A DNA stretch of 36,695 nucleotides from Gemmatimonadota bacterium (GTDB lineage Bacteria > Gemmatimonadota > Gemmatimonadetes > Longimicrobiales > Gaopeijiaceae), in the NCBI GenBank assembly GCA_028873815.1, contig JAPPNN010000075.1, forward strand, positions 1 to 36,695, read 5' to 3'. The notes under the pieces were generated by a model. The model was given only the letters and a program-made list of their open reading frames with translations, was not told the origin of the DNA and searched no databases. The translations under genes and the position numbers were made by a program. Positions 29,691 through 36,695 of the stretch are shown one piece after another (position 1 is the stretch's first letter; the number at the start of each line of letters is the position of its first letter).

Positions 29691-31036
29691 AGGGCACCAG
29701 GAGATTTCAAGGCGTTGCGCTGGTGGCGCTGGGGGTGGTTGTCGGCGTGGCCGGGACCGCGTGGCTGATGCGCGGCGAGCACCGGATGCCGATGGACGAC
29801 GCCGAATCCGGGGCGCAGACCGATGACAGCCGCCGGATCCTCTACTGGCGGGCGCCGATGGACCCGACCTACACCTCCGACCGCCCCGGCAAGTCCCCGA
29901 TGGGGATGGACCTGGTTCCGGTCTACGAGGACGATGTCGCCGCCGACGTCGGTGCGGGCGGGACACTGGGGGGCGTCCGCGTCAGCCGGAGCTTCCTGCA
30001 GAACTTTGCCGTGCGCACCGTGGAGGTCCGCCGCGGGACGCTGCCCGTCGCCATCCGCACGGTGGGCATCCTCGCCCACAACGAAGAGCGCGTCGTCGCG
30101 GTGCAGACCAAGTACGAGGGCTGGATCGAGCAAGCCAGCGTCAACAACGTGGGCGAGACGGTGAACCGGGGCGACGTGCTGTTCGAGATCTACAGCCCCC
30201 AGCTGCTCACCACGCAGCGCGAGTTCCTGGGCGCGATGGATTATGTGACGCGCCTGCAGGAAGGCGGTGCGTATCCGGAGGCCGTCGACCGGGCGCGGTC
30301 GCTCGTCGAGGCGTCGCGCGAGCGGCTCCTCTACTGGGACATGACCGGGGAGCAGATCGACGCCCTCGCCGAGTCGCGGACGGTGACCCGTACGGTCCGG
30401 GTATTCGCGCCTGCGTCGGGCTTCATCGTCGAGAAGATGGGCGACTCGATGGAGGGGCTGAGGATCGGCCCGGGCATGACGATCCTCAAGATCGCCGATC
30501 ACTCCACCCTCTGGGCCGAGACCGAGTTCTACGAGGACGATCTGCGCCACGTGCGCGAAGGGCAGGCGGTGGCGATCGAGGCCGACGCGTTCCCCGGACT
30601 GCAGTGGAGCGGCCGGATCCTGTTCTTCCGTCCCGCCGTGAACCCGCAGACCCGCACCCTGACCGCGTTCGTCGAGGTGGCCAATCCCGATCTGCGGCTC
30701 CGCCCGATGATGTACGTCAACGTGATGGTGCGAACGGGCGGCGCGGCCGATGCCGTGATGGTGCCCAGCGAGGCGATCCTCCACAGCGGCACCCGCGCGG
30801 TCGTGATCGTGGCCAGGGAGGACGGCGTCTTCGAGCCGCGCGAGGTCGTGCCGGGCACCGAGAGCGAGGACATGCAGGAGGTGGTGTCGGGCCTTGCCGA
30901 GGGTGAGCACGTGGTGGTTTCGTCGCAGTTCCTGATCGACTCGGACGCGAATCTCAGGGCCGCCATTTCGCAGATGCTCGGCGGAACGGAAGAGGCGGTA
31001 TCCGACTCGGCCGCACACATGTCGCACCAGCGCTGA
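29687..31036 (+). CDS. cusB: RND efflux periplasmic adaptor (CusB type) with heavy-metal-binding domain
   Basis: The 449-residue adaptor has an N-terminal anchor (VALGVVVGVAGTAWL) followed by methionines M28, M34 and M36 (RGEHRMPM), similar in place to the metal-binding methionines of CusB. A short heavy-metal-binding domain follows at 51-80 (YWRAPMDPTYTSDRPGKSPMGMDLVP). Then come the barrel and lipoyl segments (GWIEQASVNNVGETVNRGDVLFEIYSP), a helical hairpin at about 180-225, and the membrane-proximal part (HSTLWAETEFYEDDLRHVREG). It links the inner-membrane pump to the outer-membrane channel and passes Cu(I) or Ag(I). It overlaps cusC and ends eleven bases before cusA. Confidence 0.92.
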   Translation: MKGTRRFQGVALVALGVVVGVAGTAWLMRGEHRMPMDDAESGAQTDDSRRILYWRAPMDPTYTSDRPGKSPMGMDLVPVYEDDVAADVGAGGTLGGVRVSRSFLQNFAVRTVEVRRGTLPVAIRTVGILAHNEERVVAVQTKYEGWIEQASVNNVGETVNRGDVLFEIYSPQLLTTQREFLGAMDYVTRLQEGGAYPEAVDRARSLVEASRERLLYWDMTGEQIDALAESRTVTRTVRVFAPASGFIVEKMGDSMEGLRIGPGMTILKIADHSTLWAETEFYEDDLRHVREGQAVAIEADAFPGLQWSGRILFFRPAVNPQTRTLTAFVEVANPDLRLRPMMYVNVMVRTGGAADAVMVPSEAILHSGTRAVVIVAREDGVFEPREVVPGTESEDMQEVVSGLAEGEHVVVSSQFLIDSDANLRAAISQMLGGTEEAVSDSAAHMSHQR

Positions 31037-31047
31037 CGGAGGCGGTC

Positions 31048-34000
31048 ATGTTTGCACGAATCATCGACCTTTCAATCCAGAACCGGCTCCTTGTCGTGCT
31101 GGCCACCATGGCCGTCGTGGTCGCGGGCACGTTTTCGCTCATGCGTACGCCCATCGACGCGATCCCGGACCTCTCCGACGTGCAGGTGATCATCCAGACC
31201 GAGTATCCCGGACAGGCCCCGCGGATCGTCGAGGACCAGGTCACGTATCCGCTGACGACGCAGATGCTGGCCGCGCCGTTCGCGCAGGTGGTGCGCGGCT
31301 ATTCGTTCTTCGGCGTGTCGTTCGTGTACGTGATCTTCGAGGACGGCACCGACCTCTACTGGGCCCGGAGCCGGGTGCTGGAGTACCTGAGTTCGGTCGC
31401 CGACCAGCTGCCGCCGGGGGTTACGCCGAAGCTCGGACCGGACGCCACCGGGGTGGGATGGGCGTTCGTATACGCGCTTCGGTCGGATAGGCACGACCTT
31501 GGCGAGCTGCGCTCGATCCAGGACTGGTTTCTGAAGTACGAACTGACGGCGGTCCCGGGCGTCTCGGAAGTCGCCAGCGTCGGCGGTTTCGTGCAGCAGT
31601 ACCAGGTCACGGTCGATCCGAACCGGCTGCGGGCGTTCGGCCTGCCCATTTCGGCGATCCGCGCGGCGATTCGGGAGAGCAACAACGACGTGGGAGGCGG
31701 CCTGATCGAGGTCGCCGAGAAGGAGTTCATGATCCGGGGGCTCGGCTACATCCGGTCGCTGAACGACATCCGCCGCATAGGGCTCGGCGTGGGGCCTGAC
31801 GGAACGCCGATTCTGCTGGAGGACGTGGCGCGCGTGGGCGTCGGGCCGGAGAGCCGCCGCGGGCTGGCCGAATGGAACGGCGAGGGCGAGACGGTGGGCG
31901 GGATCGTGGTCGTGCGCCCCGGGGCCGACACCCGGCGCGTGATCCGGGACGTGAAGGCGAGGCTGGAGGAGATCGGCCCGGGGTTGCCGGAGGGTGTGGA
32001 GTTGGAGGTTGCCTATGACCGCACGGCGCTGATCGACCGCGCCGTCGGCAGCATCCGGATCAGTCTGGGGCAGCAGCTGCTGATCGTGGGTCTGGTGTGC
32101 CTGCTGTTCCTGGCCCACCTGCGGAGCGGCCTCGTGGCCGTGATCGCGCTTCCGGTGGGGATTCTCCTCGCGATGATCGTGGTGCGGCTGCAGGGGCTGA
32201 CGCTGAACATCATGTCGCTGGGCGGGATCGCGGTCGCGATCGGGACGATGGTCGACGCCGGGATCGTGATGGTCGAGAACGCACACAAGCACCTCGCTCG
32301 CGACGGGGGGCGGCGGCCGCACTGGGAGATCATCGGGGGTGCCGCCCGGGAGGTGGGGCCGTCGCTCTTCTTCGCGCTGCTGGTGATCACGGTGTCGTTC
32401 ATGCCCGTGTTTGCGCTGGAGGCCCAGGAGGGACGGCTGTTCAAGCCGCTCGCGTTCACGAAGACGTACGCGATGGCGGCGGCGGCGCTGCTTTCAGTGA
32501 CGCTGGTGCCGGTGCTCGTGGGGTACTGGGTGCGCGGGAGGATCCGGCCGTCCTCGGAGACGCCGGTGGGACGCGTGCTCGCCGGCGCGTACTGGCCGGT
32601 GCTGGGGTTCGTGCTGCGGTTCCGGGGGTGGGTGATCGGGATCGCGGTGGCCGGCCTGGTGGCGACGGCGGTTCCGTTCATGCGGCTCGGGTCGGAGTTC
32701 ATGCCGTCGCTCTGGGAGGGCGACCTGCTCTACATGCCCACGACGCTGCCGGGCGTGTCGATCACCGAGGCGCGGGAGATCCTGCAGCAGACGGACCGGA
32801 TCATCTCGACGTTCCCGGAGGTGCAGCACGTGTTCGGGAAGGCGGGACGGGCGGACTCGGCGACCGATCCGGCACCGCTGTCGATGCTCGAGACCACGAT
32901 TGCGCTGAAGCCGCGCGGTCAGTGGCGGGCCGGCATGACGCCCGAGAAGCTGGTGGAGGAACTGGACGCCGCGCTCCGCATTCCCGGGCTGACGAACGCC
33001 TGGACGATGCCCATCCGGAGCCGGATCGACATGCTCTCGACCGGGATCCGCACCCCTGTGGGGATCAAGATCGCGGGGCCGGACCTGAGCGTCCTCGAGC
33101 AGCTGGGGCGCGAGATCGAGGCGGTCGTGCGAGACCTACCCGGTACCGCCAGCGTGTACGCGGACCGGGTGATGGGCGGCAACTACCTCGACTTTGCGAT
33201 CGACCGTACCGCGATTGCCCGGCACGGCCTGACTGTGGGCGACGTGCAGGAGGTCATCCAGACGGCGATCGGCGGCCTGAACGTGACGACCACCGTGGAG
33301 GGCCTCGCGCGGTACCCGGTCAACCTGCGGTACAGCCGCGAGCTGCGCGACGATCTGCCCGCGCTGCGTTCGGTGCTGGTCGCGACGGCGGAGGGTCACC
33401 AGGTGCCGCTCGGGCGGCTGGCGAGCATGGAGTACGTGGTCGGTCCGCCCAGCATCAAGAGCGAGGGCGCGAAGCCGAACGCGTGGGTGTACATCGACAT
33501 CCGCGACCTCGATGTGGGCAGCTACGTCGAGGCCGCCCGCGAGGCGGTCGCGGCGGCGGTCGCGCTGCCGCCCGGCTACACCGTGTCGTGGAGCGGGCAG
33601 TACGAGTACCTGGAGCGGGCGCAGCAGCGGCTGGCGCTGGTGGTGCCGCTCACGCTTCTGTTGATCTTCGTCCTGATCCAGCTGACCACCCGCTCGGTTA
33701 CGGAAACGTTGATGGTGCTGCTGGGTGTCCCGTTCGCCGCGGCCGGTTCGTTCTGGCTGCTCCACCTCCTGGGCTACGACCTGAGCATCGCCGTGTGGGT
33801 GGGGATCATCGCGCTGGCCGGGCTCTATGCCGAGACCGCGATCGTCTTCCTCCTCTACCTGAACGTGTCCTGGAAGGACTACCGCGACCGGGGGCTGCTC
33901 ACCAACCGGAGCGCGCTCATGCAGGCGGTTCGTCGCGGCGCGGTCCAGCGCGTTCGCCCCGTGATGATGACGATCGCCACCGACGTGATCGGCCTGCTAC

Positions 34001-34179
34001 CGATCATGTGGAGCGCGGGCGCCGGAGCCGACGTGATGAAACGGATCGCCGCGCCGCTGGTGGGCGGGGTGGTGACATCGGGGGCCGTCGTGCTGCTGCT
34101 GTTCCCGGTGGCCTTCTACCTGTGGAAGGCGCGGGCGTTGCCGGGGGTGGCTGAGGAGGTCGGCGGCTCACCAAGTTGA
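31048..34179 (+). CDS. cusA: Heavy-metal RND efflux pump (CusA type)
   Basis: This 1043-residue pump has the full RND layout with 12 membrane helices and two large periplasmic loops. Copper/silver specificity is supported by the three methionines that bind Cu(I)/Ag(I) in E. coli CusA (M573, M623, M672). Here M563 (LLYMPTT), M613 (LSMLETT) and M662 (RIDMLST) are offset by exactly ten residues each. Helix 4 carries the charged proton-relay site in GTMVDAGIVMVENAHKH (D403), and WEGDLLYMPTTLPGVS is the family block. The pump exchanges protons for metal and works with CusB and CusC. It is a complete gene with no frameshift. Confidence 0.95.
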   Translation: MFARIIDLSIQNRLLVVLATMAVVVAGTFSLMRTPIDAIPDLSDVQVIIQTEYPGQAPRIVEDQVTYPLTTQMLAAPFAQVVRGYSFFGVSFVYVIFEDGTDLYWARSRVLEYLSSVADQLPPGVTPKLGPDATGVGWAFVYALRSDRHDLGELRSIQDWFLKYELTAVPGVSEVASVGGFVQQYQVTVDPNRLRAFGLPISAIRAAIRESNNDVGGGLIEVAEKEFMIRGLGYIRSLNDIRRIGLGVGPDGTPILLEDVARVGVGPESRRGLAEWNGEGETVGGIVVVRPGADTRRVIRDVKARLEEIGPGLPEGVELEVAYDRTALIDRAVGSIRISLGQQLLIVGLVCLLFLAHLRSGLVAVIALPVGILLAMIVVRLQGLTLNIMSLGGIAVAIGTMVDAGIVMVENAHKHLARDGGRRPHWEIIGGAAREVGPSLFFALLVITVSFMPVFALEAQEGRLFKPLAFTKTYAMAAAALLSVTLVPVLVGYWVRGRIRPSSETPVGRVLAGAYWPVLGFVLRFRGWVIGIAVAGLVATAVPFMRLGSEFMPSLWEGDLLYMPTTLPGVSITEAREILQQTDRIISTFPEVQHVFGKAGRADSATDPAPLSMLETTIALKPRGQWRAGMTPEKLVEELDAALRIPGLTNAWTMPIRSRIDMLSTGIRTPVGIKIAGPDLSVLEQLGREIEAVVRDLPGTASVYADRVMGGNYLDFAIDRTAIARHGLTVGDVQEVIQTAIGGLNVTTTVEGLARYPVNLRYSRELRDDLPALRSVLVATAEGHQVPLGRLASMEYVVGPPSIKSEGAKPNAWVYIDIRDLDVGSYVEAAREAVAAAVALPPGYTVSWSGQYEYLERAQQRLALVVPLTLLLIFVLIQLTTRSVTETLMVLLGVPFAAAGSFWLLHLLGYDLSIAVWVGIIALAGLYAETAIVFLLYLNVSWKDYRDRGLLTNRSALMQAVRRGAVQRVRPVMMTIATDVIGLLPIMWSAGAGADVMKRIAAPLVGGVVTSGAVVLLLFPVAFYLWKARALPGVAEEVGGSPS

Positions 34180-34182
34180 TTC

Positions 34183-35703
34183 ATGAGACGGAAGAGACGC
34201 GTCAGGAGTCGTCAACCCTGGATCCCGACCGCCGGTAAGATCGTGCCGGGTGCGCACCCTCGCGGAATGGGCCTGCAACGCGCCATGGCGCTTGCGGCGG
34301 CCTGGATCCTGGCCTGCGGCGATGGCGGCGGGACGGTTACCCCGACCCCGCCCGAAGTGCCGAATCAGGCTCCGCAAGCCGTGGGATCCATCCCGACACG
34401 GACTCTGTTGGAGGGCGAGATCGCAACCATTGATGTGGCGGCCAATTTCAGGGATCCCGATGGCGATGCGCTGACCTACGCGGCGGCGAGTTCGGATGCC
34501 GCGGTGGCGGCGGCTTCGATGTCCGGAACGCTTTTGACGATCAGAGGGGTGGCTGCGGGCACGGCCACGGTGACCGTAACGGCACGTGACCCGGACGGTC
34601 TCACGGCCACGCAGCCCGTCGGAATCACGGTGAACCCGGCGAATCAGGCTCCGCGGGCGGTCGGCTCCATCGCCGGCCGGGAACTCGGAGTGGGGCAGTA
34701 TGCGACGATCGACGTTTCCTCCTATTTCACGGACCCGGATGGAGACTCGCTCGTGTACGCCGCCGAGAGTTCGGACACCGCGGTCGCTTTGGCGTCGGTC
34801 TCGGGGGAGATCATCGTCATCAGCGGAGCGGCTCCGGGCTCGGTGACCGTAACCGTGACGGCGCGCGACCCCGGAGGACTCGAGGCGTCACAGACCGTGA
34901 CGGCAGCGGTCGAGGAAGGGGGGAACCGCAGCCCGCAGGTCAATCGGGTGATCCCCGATCAGGAGTCCCACGTGGCGGTGACGACGAAACTCGATCTGTC
35001 ATCCTACTTCTGGGATCCGGACGGGGACTCGCTCAGCTATTCCGCCCGGCTGGCGAGCGGGGACGCCGCGCAAGTCGCGGTGTCGGGCGACGAGTTGACC
35101 ATTTCGGGTGTGGCGCTGGGGGTCGTGACCATCCAGGTCACCTCGACCGATCCGGGCAACCTTGCGTCCATGCAGGCCTTCGCGGCGGTGGTGTCGCCCA
35201 GTCCTCCGGTGGCGGTCGACACGATTCCGCGCGACACGCTGGAAGTGGGCGAGTCGGTTGCCGTGGACCTCGCCGAGTACTTCAGCGATCCGGACGGGGA
35301 CCCGCTGACCTACGAGGCCACCGCGTTCTTCGAACGAGTCGCCGAGGTCTCCGTGTCGGGGAGCGTTATGACGGTCAAAGGCCTGGCCGAGGGCATCACT
35401 TCCATCACCGCCACGGCGACCGACCCCGGCGGCCTCAAGGCGACGCAGCGCACTCGGGCCACGGTCGTCCTGCCCAACGAGGCTCCGGTCGCGACGGGTA
35501 CAATCCCGGATCAGACGGTCGCCGCGGGCGCTGCGCGGAGCATCTATCTGGGACCCTATTTCGACGATCGCGACCCCCTGATCTATACGGCGGAGCCTTC
35601 GGATGCGGGAGTGGCCACGGTCGCGGTGACCGACAGCCGGGTGAGGGTCGAGGGAGTGGCCCAGGGCACCGCGACGGTGACGGTGACGTTTACCGCCATT
35701 TGA
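34183..35703 (+). CDS. Lipoprotein with five Ig/cadherin-like repeats
   Basis: The frame from 34183 gives 506 residues. A start at the ATG 34267 (478 residues) makes a better lipoprotein signal, GLQRAMALAAAWILACGDGG, and I think it likelier; neither has a clear ribosome-binding site. Five repeats of about 92-95 residues follow (starting near 34360, 34642, 34927, 35202 and 35478). Each runs from NQAPQAVGSIPT-like entry, through YFxDPDGDxLxYxAxSSD, to an ITVSGVAxGTATVTVTARDPGGL strand. This is the dystroglycan/cadherin-like Ig fold, and DPDGD is a calcium-binding motif in cadherins. The last repeat is shorter and lacks the usual DGD (DDRDPLIY). It is surface or outer-membrane attached and probably adhesive or structural. 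Confidence 0.82.
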   Translation: MRRKRRVRSRQPWIPTAGKIVPGAHPRGMGLQRAMALAAAWILACGDGGGTVTPTPPEVPNQAPQAVGSIPTRTLLEGEIATIDVAANFRDPDGDALTYAAASSDAAVAAASMSGTLLTIRGVAAGTATVTVTARDPDGLTATQPVGITVNPANQAPRAVGSIAGRELGVGQYATIDVSSYFTDPDGDSLVYAAESSDTAVALASVSGEIIVISGAAPGSVTVTVTARDPGGLEASQTVTAAVEEGGNRSPQVNRVIPDQESHVAVTTKLDLSSYFWDPDGDSLSYSARLASGDAAQVAVSGDELTISGVALGVVTIQVTSTDPGNLASMQAFAAVVSPSPPVAVDTIPRDTLEVGESVAVDLAEYFSDPDGDPLTYEATAFFERVAEVSVSGSVMTVKGLAEGITSITATATDPGGLKATQRTRATVVLPNEAPVATGTIPDQTVAAGAARSIYLGPYFDDRDPLIYTAEPSDAGVATVAVTDSRVRVEGVAQGTATVTVTFTAI

Positions 35704-35804
35704 GATCCAACAACGTCTCAAGATGTTCGTGAACGTTCATATAATCCAGTAATGGCAATGTTTTATGGGACTTCACCACCGATACCGTCAGCCAACACCG
35801 TCCC

Positions 35805-35833
35805 TTGCAATCCGACTCCATCCCCCATATTAT
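35805..35833 (+). promoter_or_regulatory. Leaderless-type promoter of the P4-type integrase gene
   Basis: TTGCAA (35805-35810), a 17-base spacer and TATTAT (35828-35833) are followed by exactly six bases and the ATG at 35840. The geometry is the same as upstream of the Phd-like antitoxin and the DUF4143 ATPase. No ribosome-binding site with usable spacing is present. Confidence 0.6.
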
Positions 35834-35839
35834 GTGGGG

Positions 35840-36695
35840 ATGAGTACTGGAACGAACACCGCCCGGAAACCACGGAAGACCAAGCCCAAGGGCCGCCATC
35901 CCCACAAGGCCCTGTCGGCCGCCTTCATCCGCTCCGCTCCGCCCGGAAGACACGCCGACGGCAACGGGCTGTACCTCTACGTCCAGCCCAGCGGAGCCCG
36001 CAGCTGGATCCAACGGCTCGTGATCCGTGGACGGCGGCGGGAGCTCGGGCTCGGCAGCGTCGCCCTTGTCTCGCTGGCCGAGGCGCGGGAGAAGGCGCGC
36101 GCCAACCGGAAGCTCGCCCGCGAGGGCGGGGACCCGCTCGCCGAGAAGCGCCGGGCGCAGGGTGTCCCGAGCTTTGCCGAAGCCGCCGTGAAGGTCGTCG
36201 AGCAGCAGAAGGCCGGTTGGCGCAATCCGAAGTACCCGAGGGCGTGGCTGAGCAGTCTGGAGCGCTTCGCGTTCGGACGCATCGGCAAGATGCCGGTCAC
36301 GGAGGTCACGGGGGCGGACATCTACGAGGTCCTCGCACCGATCTGGCACGTCAAGCCGCCCACGGCCCGGACGTTGCGGCGTCGCATGCGCGCCGTCCTG
36401 GAATGGGCCGTGGCGATGGAACTGCGGCCCGACAACCCCTGCGACCGCATCGGGCGGGTGCTCGGTCCTCAGAAAGACGTGGTGAAGCACATGAAGGCGC
36501 TACCGCACCGCGAGGTCGCGGCGGCCCTTGAGACGGTCCGGGCGTCCGACTCGCTGCCGGTGGTCAAGCTGGCCTTCGAGTTTCTGGTTCTGACGGCGGC
36601 TCGGTGGGGCGAGGTGCGGTGGGCCGTGTGGCCGGAGATCGACCACGGGGAGGGCGTGTGGACGGTCCCCGCGAAGCGCATGAAGGCCGGACGGG
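35840..36695 (+). CDS. P4-type tyrosine integrase, truncated by the window edge
   Basis: The first 285 codons of a prophage P4-like integrase are present and run off the end. The start is chosen from the promoter at 35805. A basic N-terminus leads to the typical P4 N-terminal domain (HADGNGLYLYVQPSGARSW, RRRELGLGSVALVSLAEARE). A core-binding SAM-like domain follows at about 110-210 (GRIGKMPVTEVTGADIYEVL, PTARTLRRRMRAVLEWAVA). The catalytic domain begins near 235, with the first catalytic arginine R255 in LTAARWGEVR and probably the lysine K279 or K282 in PAKRMKAGR; the rest lies beyond the edge. The element it mobilises probably extends to the right. No tRNA lies upstream. It differs clearly from the integrase at 23352. 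Confidence 0.9.
   Translation, partial: MSTGTNTARKPRKTKPKGRHPHKALSAAFIRSAPPGRHADGNGLYLYVQPSGARSWIQRLVIRGRRRELGLGSVALVSLAEAREKARANRKLAREGGDPLAEKRRAQGVPSFAEAAVKVVEQQKAGWRNPKYPRAWLSSLERFAFGRIGKMPVTEVTGADIYEVLAPIWHVKPPTARTLRRRMRAVLEWAVAMELRPDNPCDRIGRVLGPQKDVVKHMKALPHREVAAALETVRASDSLPVVKLAFEFLVLTAARWGEVRWAVWPEIDHGEGVWTVPAKRMKAGR

Overview
The window is GC-rich, densely coding bacterial DNA. Many products carry export signals, lipoboxes or outer-membrane folds: a TolC-type channel, a beta-barrel, a CusBA efflux pump and several lipoproteins. This points to a diderm bacterium. The mix of exported creatininase-like proteins, Ig/cadherin-like lipoproteins, ankyrin proteins and paired symporters would fit Gemmatimonadota or a similar environmental phylum, but that is an impression from gene content, not a placement. 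No rRNA, tRNA or CRISPR array was seen.

Layout. 1-6.2 kb: a small membrane-anchored coiled-coil protein, then a tight plus-strand operon of an exported short-chain dehydrogenase, TRAP small and large permeases, an NCS2-type nucleobase permease with an extra C-terminal domain, and a TRAP substrate-binding lipoprotein. 6.2-9 kb: two type II toxin-antitoxin modules (FitAB-like and Phd/VapC-like) around an exported creatininase-family protein and a GYD-domain protein. 9-14.2 kb (minus): a two-domain creatininase-family protein, then an operon of small membrane protein, sodium:solute symporter, small lipoprotein and Tat-exported flavin amine oxidase. 14.3-16.2 kb: an AAA/DUF4143 ATPase and a secreted NTF2-like protein. 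16.5-19.9 kb (minus): a very large secreted ankyrin protein. 19.9-23.1 kb: a gene-poor stretch with diverged repeats and two related hairpin elements flanking an outer-membrane beta-barrel gene, then a winged-helix-like gene whose start looks damaged. 23.35-24.5 kb: a complete tyrosine recombinase. 24.6-27.8 kb: a MerR/TipAS regulator, a 37-residue membrane protein, a symporter and a methyltransferase in one coupled operon. 27.9-34.2 kb: a His-rich secreted protein and a CusCBA-type copper/silver efflux system. 34.2-35.7 kb: a lipoprotein with five Ig/cadherin-like repeats. 35.8 kb to the end: a P4-type integrase cut off by the window edge.

How it may work together. The left half is rich in uptake (TRAP, NCS2, symporter) and in enzymes acting on amide or amine substrates (creatininase family, flavin amine oxidase), which suggests scavenging of small nitrogenous organic compounds; this is inference. 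The right half is accessory: integrases, structured repeats, metal efflux and toxin-antitoxin modules. Three accessory genes (the Phd-like antitoxin, the DUF4143 ATPase and the P4-type integrase) share the same promoter geometry: a -35 box, 17 bases, a -10 box, exactly 6 bases, then ATG. This predicts leaderless transcripts.
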